A DNA stretch of 21,693 nt from a virus: positions 1 through 21,693 of the IMG/VR virus record IMGVR_UViG_3300017732_000084; one strand, given 5' to 3'. Position numbers and translations under genes: made by a program. Below are positions 11,201 to 16,231 of this stretch, piece by piece; within the stretch, counting starts at the first letter, position 1; each line of letters begins with the position of its first letter. The notes under the pieces are model-generated. The model was not told where the DNA came from. It searched no databases and was given only the letters and a program-made list of their open reading frames with translations.

Positions 11201-11709
11201 ATAATAGTATATTAAATAGTATGGCAGATAGTATTATAAGAGGTACAGGTGTTGCTGGTGTTGTGTTTGCTACTATAAAAAATACACTAATTAAATTAGA
11301 AAAAGAAAGTAAAAAGAAATCACCTAAATATCAAGATGCTGTATTAGAACTAGCACAAGTATCACCACCTTTAGGATCTAAAATAAGAAAAATACAGTCA
11401 GCTGGTAGATCTTATTCTTGGAATAAAAAAGAAATGTTAGAAAAAGGTTGGTCTATAGACAACCCAGCTTATTTAGCAGCAGGTCAAGTTATAGCTGCAA
11501 CAACCAACATACCACTAGATAGAGCGTTTAAAAAAATTGATAATATTAGAAACTCAAGTAGATCAGATTTAGAAGCTTGGCAAAGAATAGCCTTAATAGC
11601 AGGTTGGTCTGATTGGGATTTAGGTATTAAAGATGTAAAAACTAAGTCTACAAAAACCAAAAAAACAAGACGTGTAATAAAGAAAAAATCTAAAAAGAAA
11701 AAATTTTAA
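5275..11709 (+). CDS. Giant multi-domain internal virion protein with HExxH and PD-(D/E)xK-like domains
   Basis: A 2144-residue protein, far longer than T7 gp16 (about 1300). Visible parts in order: two 22-residue repeats (4-25 and 33-54); Gly-rich hydrophobic segments near 243-265 and 285-345; helical coiled regions 440-590; a zinc metallopeptidase-like motif HELLH at 625-629 with a candidate third ligand E681; an LKFSRS linker (764-769); a helical segment faintly like sigma region 2 (about 830-862); an LKFSKS linker (1102-1107); a PD-(D/E)xK nuclease-like core with E1174/E1175, D1206, E1219 and K1221; FSM (1409-1411) and KLSKS (1470-1474) linkers; and a conserved helical C-terminal region with hydrophobic helices (about 1739-1757 and 1898-1926), ending in a Lys-rich tail. 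It resembles the polyvalent proteins described for phages, which are injected with the DNA. Ejection with the genome is inferred from position after the gp14/gp15-like genes. Confidence 0.75.
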   Translation: MKELYNSLYNQGLYTGTFEQFQSDYGGENYQELYNKLNDNDYYTGSFDQFNTDYDPNIAEKEETITAEVDDKTKDGISEIKINGNITTRNSAANTINAVENIEDFNKLNIEINNDNEISNLYTQKQKDLEQKDINVFKSFGAYAGSGISKFFEGLGETQDALIYGAATLFNPDMDKEEKLLLKDSIKKGYITPSYSARIPTQELENATKFFDNYKRKTESKNILDAVDKGNYLEAAELTVGGALESIPSIALVFGGGGGLSLLATSVSGNKFAEEFENNPDESLGTLYANAAGTGIVESSFELVTRGLLKQAGIIGGIKGKDVAQQFLKDGAKDLVKKVGWFAGATGAEGLSEASTELATMYIDAYGIPIAGGLGSIGSLNRKSDFTVDFSEGKYGEGIVRLFDSFMIGSFVGGNFQSVAAVGDTRSAARNRAETLLTPASIKKIYADGATQLSEIYKNLDNPNISVQAKKILKQKAEQIEQDIARVKKETSKALNNLTKDELIENFKYVEQIQENVEAYNSLPDKRKSTGRILRKNIQEAQQAQQDLFEQAAQRELQKSIEFARTQSEEVTGRKTKIIETFEKVRTEYGDEAAAADAFFDPSTGDIVINKEIASKTKAVSVGSHELLHGILQQLSLSDPSIITGEGGFLETLNDNQRQALEKRIKDNGYTKKYLKANPDEYLTQFSDAINENEIVFEENLFTKIGNIFTPLLRRLGFNKIKFNTGKDVYDFMKEYNKSIKQGKLTGAIKEVLPDKTKTKKGGLKFSRSADIDALVGPKTDGQYTLTKAEYLRKADETLSKVFPKLQGLIESKIPIDRPPGFSQEDFVSGTVEELIPHIRNFNPEQNNSLSGWINSQLQNKIGNVFKKGEAATKEVFEDDVTEAKGVTEVQETVEEVTPETQTASKLRKIVGVERKRGLEIARNIVKGKLPDLNDKKLRSQINRQARDEYLTEIRDLLNDLTDNQKLEIVKTLPVQDLVKLERLQKDKIFAKIVANNINPTQVDKAIKEGKLPKGTNRLSGPKLYERLDVTAEQVADFFTSKKRNAFAGVIAENLVKDALPEVTAEPESKQRRARAEEAQGRKVVEKDREQLLEKVERDPGLKFSKSFKGAPEYVIELGKKLNTRLTKNAIDKALVDINNELTDELFDVYNKKYFQPYIKARKAADKMAWPNAEETVLKNIKILENKIPGIKITQVELNKDAQKVDIEFILNGDKVFIEVKKNDQARLSQVYLHRNKKNKVYATENRADKKYIDRIIKEDSNNRNVLIDFIKEKYSNEIFEEKRGDKINIVVTPGAYYGAKRQLAKQNRAVEKRLKLPIDFVSDVYNRKNTYYIDFGDIGTFYMNKNPQNFPVASLLQKNKDGKLIDVEVRTQWKPSKPRANGNFTISRIAVPTLTNEAKKVLSDTQTFSMQDEQQAEKVLNVSGNKILASKLNNSILPPVDKFKGDFNNTEVLDKMAEVDNASVKEERKLSKSANLSKGFNEILEKKTGIAADKTYSKVKAQVVGANKGRFNFFIPPSAEDFVGLLYKTLSKNKLGDSQMAWYKAHLLNPFARAMDNLTRDRVALMNDFKALKKELKVVPKTLKKKIPGEGFTQEQAVRVYIWDQQAMDIPGMEESDVKELVDFVNSKKDLKLFADQLIALQKGDLYAAPRDGWNAGTITTDLIEGINTTKRAKYLEVWQQNVDEIFSQENLNKLEAIYGKGYRGALENILKRMQTGRNRTFPGDSLTGRFTDWLSNSIGAIMFFNMRSAVLQTISTVNFINFRDNNILAASKAFANQPQFWADFKKLFNSDFLLDRRAGLKLNVQEADIAELAKKGGVRGVISELLRLGFLPTQLADSFAISSGGATFYRNRIKTLEKQGLTPKEAEKQAFQDFREVAEESQQSSRPDRISQQQAGPLGRIILAFQNTPMQYARLIKKAASDLKNGRGDAKTNISKILYYGFVQNLIFNTLQQAAFALGFGDTEEEEEKREKKYNSILNSMADSIIRGTGVAGVVFATIKNTLIKLEKESKKKSPKYQDAVLELAQVSPPLGSKIRKIQSAGRSYSWNKKEMLEKGWSIDNPAYLAAGQVIAATTNIPLDRAFKKIDNIRNSSRSDLEAWQRIALIAGWSDWDLGIKDVKTKSTKTKKTRRVIKKKSKKKKF
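5284..5436 (+). repeat. Two tandem N-terminal YTGxFxxFxxDY repeats in the giant virion protein
   Basis: Residues 4-25 and 33-54 of the giant protein are imperfect copies of one unit (LYN-L---G-YTG-F-QF--DY), spaced 29 residues apart. They may be a docking or packaging tag at the protein's N-terminus. The repeat is at protein level; the DNA copies have diverged. Confidence 0.75.
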
Positions 11710-12123
11710 ATGATAAAAAACGGAAGACAAAAAGAAATAAGACATTACGTAGGGGCAATAGGTATATTTATATTTGTTGTAGGTATATTAACATTTTTAT
11801 CGTTTCACGAAATACCTACAGTAAATAAAGACATTATTGTGTCTATTATAGGAATGATCGTTGGTAGTTTATCTGTTGTAATTATGACAGTTATAGGAAG
11901 AAATCCAGATGAAGTTAACGAACTTAAAAAATCTAATGAAGGTTTAAGTTCTAAAGTTGAGCATTTAGTACAACAAAAAGATGAGTTAGAAAAAATGCTT
12001 ATAACAGTACAAACTAATATAATAGATCAACTAACTATGTTAGGATCAAATGCTTTTGATACTATATACCATCCTAAAGAATGTACTTGTGGTAAAGAAA
12101 GTTGTAAATGTGAAGGAAAATAA
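11710..12123 (+). CDS. Two-helix membrane protein with coiled coil and CxC-x4-CxC tail; holin candidate
   Basis: A 137-residue protein with hydrophobic helices at about 13-31 and 41-63. These are followed by a charged coiled coil (66-105) and a C-terminal Cys cluster C125-x-C127-x4-C132-x-C134, preceded by His121, which could bind a metal. The ATG directly abuts the TAA of the giant protein gene. Two helices, small size and a location between the ejection proteins and the endolysin suggest a holin or another membrane protein used in lysis or entry. The Cys cluster is not a usual holin feature, so the function remains a guess. The gene itself is secure. Confidence 0.65.
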   Translation: MIKNGRQKEIRHYVGAIGIFIFVVGILTFLSFHEIPTVNKDIIVSIIGMIVGSLSVVIMTVIGRNPDEVNELKKSNEGLSSKVEHLVQQKDELEKMLITVQTNIIDQLTMLGSNAFDTIYHPKECTCGKESCKCEGK

Positions 12124-12125
12124 TT

Positions 12126-12410
12126 ATGGCATATAAAAATCCAATAAATATTACAGAAAAAGCTTACGAAAAATCAAATAGAAAGATGCGTAGTGAGCAT
12201 AAAAAAGATACTGGTAAAACATTAGGTACTAGACAAACTAGTGGTAAGGGTAAACGTAGAGTTTCTTTTGCTTGTAGGTTTGCAGGTATGAAAGCTAGCA
12301 TGACAGATAAAAGTGGTGGACCAAGTAAATATGCTATGGCATTAAAGAAATGGGGTTTTGCTAATAGAGGTGAAGCTAGTAGTTTTTGTAGTTCAAATAA
12401 AGAAAAATAA
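12126..12410 (+). CDS. Small basic Cys-containing phage protein
   Basis: A 94-residue, strongly basic protein. The central part reads KGKRRVSFACRFAGMKASM, then TDKSGGPSKYAMALKKWGF and a C-terminal Cys (SSFCSSN). I recall similar small proteins with a Phe-Cys-x-Arg-Phe-x-Gly-Met core followed by a DxxGxPxxxAxALxxW segment in marine phages, usually annotated only as hypothetical. It starts 2 bases after the preceding gene and is the first of a run of small Lys-rich proteins. DNA binding or packaging with the genome is possible from charge alone. No function is established here. Confidence 0.65.
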   Translation: MAYKNPINITEKAYEKSNRKMRSEHKKDTGKTLGTRQTSGKGKRRVSFACRFAGMKASMTDKSGGPSKYAMALKKWGFANRGEASSFCSSNKEK

Positions 12411-12411
12411 T

Positions 12412-12555
12412 ATGGGAAAAATAAGTGGACCTTGTAAAGCAGCGGCTAAAAGAAAATTTAAAGTATGGCCAAGTGCATACGCTTCTGGGTGGGGTGTAAG
12501 ATGTACTAAAGCTGGTGGGCCTGGTAAAATGGGTAAATCAAAAAAGAAAAAATAA
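12412..12555 (+). CDS. Tiny basic protein with WPSAYASG motif
   Basis: A 47-residue protein starting at ATG 12412, one base after the previous stop. An in-frame ATG at 12358 would overlap the upstream gene by 53 bases, and its extra residues look like out-of-frame sequence, so 12412 is preferred. The sequence has CKAAAKRKFKVWPSAYASGW followed by VRCTKAGG and a Lys-rich tail. The (W/Y)PSAYASG motif occurs in many small phage and large-virus proteins of unknown role. Two Cys flank the motif. The stop codon overlaps the next ATG by one base (TAATG). Confidence 0.7.
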   Translation: MGKISGPCKAAAKRKFKVWPSAYASGWGVRCTKAGGPGKMGKSKKKK

Positions 12556-12671
12556 TGGATACTAAAAAATTAAAACAAATAGCAAGTGAATTAAAAAAAG
12601 CATCAGCTATGCACAAAGCTCAAGCTTTAAAAATTGACAAAATGCTAAAATCAATTAAACCTAAAAAATAA
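12555..12671 (+). CDS. 38-residue helical phage peptide
   Basis: A 38-residue reading frame starts at the ATG that shares an A with the previous stop (TAATG) and ends in TAA, which again shares its last A with the next ATG. It reads MDTKKLKQIASELKKASAMH, then KAQALKIDKMLKSIKPKK: a single amphipathic, basic helix. The KLK-IA--LKKAS-MHKAQA pattern resembles short peptides I recall next to other small basic genes in marine phages. The chain of one-base overlaps on both sides is strong evidence that it is translated. Function is unknown. Confidence 0.6.
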   Translation: MDTKKLKQIASELKKASAMHKAQALKIDKMLKSIKPKK

Positions 12672-12763
12672 TGAGATATAAAAATGCTGCTCAACGTAAG
12701 GCTAGATGGGCTAGTGAAAACGATGAAAAAAAGAAAAAGAAAAGAAAAAGAAAAAAGAAATAG
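12671..12763 (+). CDS. 30-residue Lys/Arg-rich peptide
   Basis: A 30-residue frame starts in a one-base overlap with the preceding stop and ends in TAG, two bases before the next gene. It begins MRYKNAAQRKARWASENDE and ends in a run of eleven Lys/Arg. The YK-AAQR-A-WA start resembles other very short phage peptides. The all-basic tail suggests nucleic-acid or membrane contact, which is inference. Its place within an unbroken series of coupled genes is the main support. Confidence 0.55.
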   Translation: MRYKNAAQRKARWASENDEKKKKKRKRKKK

Positions 12764-12765
12764 TT

Positions 12766-13146
12766 ATGGCATATACTCAACCATCTTCACCTCTTAACTG
12801 TTGGAAAACTCATGAACAACGTGGAACAAAAATGAAAGAAGGTAGAGAAGTTCCTAACTGCGTTCCAAAAGGATCTTCAAGCAATTCACCAGCTACAAAA
12901 AAACAAAAAGGTGGTGGTACAACTAAAACTTGTTTACCTGCTTCTAAAATAAAAAGCATGAGTAAAGAACAAAGACAGAAGCTTGTTAATGCTAAACAAA
13001 AATCTGGAGCAAAGGGTAAATATAAAAGATCTTCAAGCACAAATGTTAAAGGTGCTAGAAAAAAAGGTGCTACGTTAAGAGATTGGTTTGAAAAAGAAGA
13101 CTGGAGACAAGTTAATGATCCTAGTAAAAAATGTGGAGAAAAATGA
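12766..13146 (+). CDS. Small basic protein with WKTHEQRGTKMKEGREVPNC and C-terminal RDWFEKEDW motifs
   Basis: A 126-residue basic protein. The N-terminal part (residues 13-35) holds a conserved-looking block ending NCVPK, similar to small phage proteins of the form GTKMKGGKxVPNCVPK. The middle is Ser/Gly/Lys-rich. The C-terminus has TLRDWFEKEDWRQVNDPSKK and a final Cys, resembling the DWF-containing DUF5872-type domain seen in viruses. It is the last of five small basic genes and ends in TGA, overlapping the endolysin start as ATGA. Function is unknown; a virion or DNA-associated role is plausible from charge and location. Confidence 0.65.
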   Translation: MAYTQPSSPLNCWKTHEQRGTKMKEGREVPNCVPKGSSSNSPATKKQKGGGTTKTCLPASKIKSMSKEQRQKLVNAKQKSGAKGKYKRSSSTNVKGARKKGATLRDWFEKEDWRQVNDPSKKCGEK

Positions 13147-13496
13147 AATATTTTACAATAACAGAGTTTGATTCACCAGATGTAGTTGGTAGCGGTAAAT
13201 TAATGGATGAAGATTTTTTAGAAAAATTAGATTTAGTTAGAGCTAAGTTTGATAAACCTATAAAAATAAACAGTGGTGTACGCACAGAAGAACACAATAA
13301 AAAAGTAGGAGGAAAATATAACTCCTCACATTTAACAGGCTATGCAGCTGATTTACATTGTAATAATTCAAGAGATAGGTATGAATTGTTAATATGTTTA
13401 TTAGATGTAGGTTTTAATCGTATAGGTATAGCTAATACATTTATACATGTAGATGCTGATCCAAATAAAGATCCAGATGTAATTTGGATATATTAA
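13143..13496 (+). CDS. Endolysin, peptidase M15-like (zinc L,D/D-carboxypeptidase type)
   Basis: A 117-residue protein from ATG 13143, which overlaps the previous stop as ATGA; the in-frame ATG 13131 would add only four residues. The fold signature of peptidase M15 is clear: an INSGVRTEEHN turn at residues 42-52, then S62-H63-L64-x-G66-x-A68-A69-D70-L71 with zinc ligands H63 and D70, and F100-I101-H102-V103-D104 with the third ligand H102. M15 enzymes cut peptide bonds in peptidoglycan stem peptides, and in phages they release progeny at lysis. No signal peptide is present, so export would need a holin, perhaps the two-helix protein at 11710-12123. It is the last + strand gene before the terminator. 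Confidence 0.88.
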   Translation: MKYFTITEFDSPDVVGSGKLMDEDFLEKLDLVRAKFDKPIKINSGVRTEEHNKKVGGKYNSSHLTGYAADLHCNNSRDRYELLICLLDVGFNRIGIANTFIHVDADPNKDPDVIWIY

Positions 13497-13511
13497 AAGG
13501 AACACGATAAA

Positions 13512-13559
13512 ATGGGATTCCACCCCCAAAGTTCCTGCATAAAGGGAGGTCTTAATTGA
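13512..13559 (+). other. Possible 15-codon micro-ORF overlapping the terminator hairpin
   Basis: An ATG at 13512 opens a 15-residue frame (MGFHPQSSCIKGGLN) ending in TGA at 13557-13559, inside the terminator loop. An AAGGA stretch lies about 10 bases upstream, the only Shine-Dalgarno-like spacing noticed in the window. Codons such as CCC, TTC, CAC and TGC are unusual for this genome. An inverted repeat (13498-13503 with 13531-13536, AGGAAC/GTTCCT) covers the start. It may equally be a structured RNA leader or chance. Confidence 0.2.
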
Positions 13560-13570
13560 TCTCCCTTTAT
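13539..13570. terminator. Bidirectional hairpin terminator between convergent modules
   Basis: A perfect 10-bp stem (13539-13548 with 13561-13570, core AAAGGGAG/CTCCCTTT) encloses a 12-base loop. A T-rich tract follows on the + side (TATTATTTT), and an A/T flank lies on the other side. It sits between the end of the endolysin gene and the end of nrdA, where the two transcription units converge, so it likely stops both. Confidence 0.85.
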
Positions 13571-13574
13571 TATT

Positions 13575-15293
13575 TTAACCATCACAAGCTAAACAGTTTT
13601 CATCCATAGCTGAAGCAGCAATATCACCTCTAAGAACTGATTCAGTTCTCATATAGTATAAAGTTTTAATACCTTTTTTCCACGCATCAAAATGTACTTT
13701 ATTAATCCATTTAGGTGTTGCTTCAGAAGGAAAAGCTAAATTAAGAGATACAGATTGATCAACATATTGTTGTCTTAATCCTGCTTGATTTATTAATTCT
13801 AATTGATTAATCTCTTTAAATGTTTTAAAAACTTCTTTAGCCGATATGTTGTTATTAAACATAATATCATCAAGTTCTCTAATATTCTGTACAGAACCTC
13901 CGTCTTCAAGTATTTTATCCCAAATTTCATTTGTGTTAAGTTTATATTTTCTTAATAATTTTATAAGTGTAGGGTTTTTTCTAATAAATGTACCTTTAGC
14001 TGATTGTTCTGTAAATACATTAGCAGCCCATGGTTCAATACCTGGTGATATATTACCTGATAATTTACTATTACTAACAGTTGGTGCTATAGCTCTAAGA
14101 TGAGTATTACGCATACCTGTACCTACACACCATAAAGGTTCTCCATAAGTTTCAGCTAGGTTTCTACTTGCTCTATCAGATTCTATTTTTATCTGACTAA
14201 ATATTTTTCTAGTTTCATATTGTGCCAATAGCCCTTCAAATGGTATATTTTTTTCTTGTAAATAAGTATGCCAACCTAAAACTCCTAAACCTAATGCTCT
14301 ACCTTTTTCAGCAGATCTAACTGAATTTTCAAAACCTATTTTACCTTTTGCTTTTTGTATAAACTCTTCTAATACACCGTCTAAAAACCATATTGAATCA
14401 TAAATAATGTTAGTATTTTTCCACTCTTCATATTTAGCTAGGTTTAAACTAGATAAACAACAAACAAAACTATGAGATTCATCTGTTTGTAATACTATTT
14501 CACTACATATATTAGTCATATGTACTTTTAAACTGTTTTTCTTATATGCTTCTGGATTAGCTTTGTTTGTATTTCCTTTAAATAAGATGTATGGTTCTCC
14601 AGTTGCTTTACGTTTTTGAAGTAATCTACTCCATTTGTTTCTTGCGTCTTGATCTCCTTGCTCAAGCTTTCTCATAAACTTATCGCCAATGACAGCACAC
14701 TGGTGAAGGTTAAGAGATTGTCTATTGACATCTCCTTTAGGTTCTCTAATTTCCAACCACTCGAGGAAATCACTGTGTTCAATGTTGATATTAACGCTTG
14801 CAGCTCCTCTTCTAACGGAACCCTGATTGGTCGCGAGTATAGTTGAGTCGTATATTTTGCAAAAAGGGACAACGCCATCTGAAGTTCCATTACCTGTAAT
14901 TTTAGCTCCGGCAGGGCGAATCATATTAATGCCTATACCTACACCGCCGCCGTGTTTTGCAAGTAACATCATTTCTAAATTTTTCTTTCCTATATCATTT
15001 ATACTATCAGCAACATCAATACCAAAACAACTTATTGGTAAACCTCTATCTGTACCTGTATTTGATAACACAGGTGAAGCTAAACAAAGCCAACCATTCC
15101 ATATATATTCAAAAAATCTATCAGCTAGTTCTGGTTTATATAAACGTCTAGCTACTGTTTTAGCTACACGCATATAAGCATCACGAGGTGATTCACCGTT
15201 AAATAAATATCCGCCAGATATTGTTTGTTTGTATATATCATTATTACCCCAAGAAGGATAATCTTCACCTTTTACCCAATCGTTATTCCACAT
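13575..15293 (-). CDS. nrdA: Ribonucleoside-diphosphate reductase class I, alpha subunit
   Basis: A 572-residue large subunit that reduces ribonucleotides to deoxyribonucleotides for phage DNA synthesis, working with the beta subunit encoded at 16952-17920. Key residues are visible: C89 in LPISCFG (redox-active), N261-x-C263-x-E265 in TNICSEI (thiyl radical site), C278 in SFVCCLSSLNL (partner of C89), a Tyr pair in TLYYMRTESVLRGD (radical path), and a C-terminal C567-x-x-C570 tail that re-reduces the active site. It is shorter than the bacterial enzyme (about 760), and no N-terminal ATP-cone is seen, so allosteric dATP inhibition is probably absent, as in many phage forms. The segment 14640-14955 has very different codon usage from the rest. 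It is the last gene before the terminator, and its start overlaps the upstream gene by 11 bases. Confidence 0.95.
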   Translation of the reverse strand: MWNNDWVKGEDYPSWGNNDIYKQTISGGYLFNGESPRDAYMRVAKTVARRLYKPELADRFFEYIWNGWLCLASPVLSNTGTDRGLPISCFGIDVADSINDIGKKNLEMMLLAKHGGGVGIGINMIRPAGAKITGNGTSDGVVPFCKIYDSTILATNQGSVRRGAASVNINIEHSDFLEWLEIREPKGDVNRQSLNLHQCAVIGDKFMRKLEQGDQDARNKWSRLLQKRKATGEPYILFKGNTNKANPEAYKKNSLKVHMTNICSEIVLQTDESHSFVCCLSSLNLAKYEEWKNTNIIYDSIWFLDGVLEEFIQKAKGKIGFENSVRSAEKGRALGLGVLGWHTYLQEKNIPFEGLLAQYETRKIFSQIKIESDRASRNLAETYGEPLWCVGTGMRNTHLRAIAPTVSNSKLSGNISPGIEPWAANVFTEQSAKGTFIRKNPTLIKLLRKYKLNTNEIWDKILEDGGSVQNIRELDDIMFNNNISAKEVFKTFKEINQLELINQAGLRQQYVDQSVSLNLAFPSEATPKWINKVHFDAWKKGIKTLYYMRTESVLRGDIAASAMDENCLACDG

Positions 15294-15657
15294 GATTTAA
15301 TTTTAAAGTTGCTTTTGTTAGTTCTGCTATAGTGTTTATATCACCTGTATAAGTAGCTATTATTTTTTTATTTTCTAACATACGATATGTTATATTTACT
15401 TTCCATCTATTATCATGGTTTATTAATTTAGTATCAATAGCATAATTACTAGTTATTTTAACTATTTTTTCTACTACAGCTGATGGATCTCCAAAACTAA
15501 AAGTATATATTTCTAATATATCATCTTTTTCATTGTATGTAAAAATTTTATACCAATATGAATAAGGTGAAGACCATATACCTTCAAAATCTTGTAAAGT
15601 GTTTTGACTAAATAAACTGTTTGATAAAAATAAAAATAATATTATTAGTTTTTTCAT
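15283..15657 (-). CDS. Secreted small protein with Bacteroidota-type signal peptide
   Basis: A 124-residue protein. Residues 1-18 form a classic signal peptide: MKK, a hydrophobic core LIILFLFLSNSL, and FSQ at the predicted cleavage site, the pattern common in Bacteroidota exported proteins. The mature part has alternating polar and aromatic strands (GIWSSPYSYWYKIF, ILEIYTFSFGDPS, KVNITYRMLENKKIIATYTG) and looks like a small beta-barrel or lipocalin-like domain. There is no lipobox Cys. It lies between nrdA (11-base overlap) and a coiled-coil gene (ATGA overlap). A periplasmic or surface role during infection, such as blocking superinfection, is possible but unproven. Confidence 0.7.
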   Translation of the reverse strand: MKKLIILFLFLSNSLFSQNTLQDFEGIWSSPYSYWYKIFTYNEKDDILEIYTFSFGDPSAVVEKIVKITSNYAIDTKLINHDNRWKVNITYRMLENKKIIATYTGDINTIAELTKATLKLNHVE

Positions 15658-15884
15658 TTTGTTTCTAGTTTTTTTTCTTTATTTTTTTCTTGTAGTTTTT
15701 TCATTTTTTCTACAAGTTTATTCCATTCATCTTCACCCATAAACATTTGTAAAGAACTTAATGTTCCATTAGCTAAAGTTTCTAATTTAGAAACATCTTG
15801 AATTAATCTTTGTAACACTCTACTTATAGCATTAATTTTTTTATCTGTTTCATTTAATTTACCTATTAATTTACTTTCTTTCAT
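15654..15884 (-). CDS. Coiled-coil small protein
   Basis: A 76-residue, nearly all-helical protein with heptad-like spacing of Leu/Ile through residues 5-50 and a Lys/Glu-rich tail (KMKKLQEKNKEKK). There is no signal peptide or membrane segment. It overlaps both neighbours through ATGA junctions, which implies translational coupling with the zinc-ribbon membrane protein upstream and the secreted protein downstream. Oligomerisation is likely; the function is not recognised. Confidence 0.6.
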   Translation of the reverse strand: MKESKLIGKLNETDKKINAISRVLQRLIQDVSKLETLANGTLSSLQMFMGEDEWNKLVEKMKKLQEKNKEKKLETK

Positions 15885-16231
15885 TGCATTGAATATATTG
15901 TGTAACCTATAATTACATTAATGTTTACTAAAACTAAATTCCATTGTTTTGCTACCCACACTTGAGGTATGGAAATTAAACCTCCTAAAATATAACAAAC
16001 AACACCTATATTTCCTTGTGGCAATAAATAAGGGCCTACCATAATAAATGCTGTACCCATATATCCTAATCTATTTGCTATTCGTTCTTTTGCGCTTAAT
16101 CTTCTATCATGTACTAATAATCTTAAAAAAGATCTTTTCCATCTAAACTCACAACGCATACAAGTTTTTTTATATTCGTGTTTAAATTTAGAATCTTTTT
16201 TTGTTTTTTTACATATATTACAAGTTCTCAT
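15881..16231 (-). CDS. Zinc-ribbon plus three-helix membrane protein
   Basis: A 116-residue protein. Residues C4-x2-C7 and C24-x2-C27 form a four-Cys zinc ribbon. A basic linker (28-53) follows, then three hydrophobic helices at about 54-70, 75-93 and 98-115. PQ pairs occur at the ends of the first two helices (71-72 and 89-90), and an Asn-rich third helix starts QWNLVLVNINV. I recall similar three-helix PQ-containing proteins in marine phages. A relation to small PQ-loop/SemiSWEET-type transporters is conceivable, but the PQ placement does not match their usual order. The start overlaps the end of the oxygenase gene by 14 bases and the end couples to the coiled-coil gene. Confidence 0.6.
   Translation of the reverse strand: MRTCNICKKTKKDSKFKHEYKKTCMRCEFRWKRSFLRLLVHDRRLSAKERIANRLGYMGTAFIMVGPYLLPQGNIGVVCYILGGLISIPQVWVAKQWNLVLVNINVIIGYTIYSMQ

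Noticed and set aside
12358-12411. Upstream ATG at 12358 as start of the WPSAYASG protein
   Set aside because: It would overlap the preceding gene by 53 bases and add residues that read as out-of-frame sequence. ATG 12412, directly after the previous stop, fits the packed layout.
12761-12763. TAG read as sense (stop-codon recoding)
   Set aside because: TAG and TGA end several genes at sensible positions, just less often than TAA. Reading through them would run into neighbouring genes.
13633-13649. Perfect 17-base palindrome AGAACTGA-T-TCAGTTCT near the nrdA 3' end
   Set aside because: It encodes the conserved RTESVL segment of the reductase and has no nearby promoter or operon boundary. Coding constraint explains it well enough, and no regulator site is implied.
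15881-16231. Assignment of the three-helix protein as a SemiSWEET sugar transporter
   Set aside because: Three helices and PQ pairs are suggestive, but the PQ motifs lie at the ends of helices 1 and 2 and the zinc ribbon is foreign to that family. The resemblance is too weak to name.
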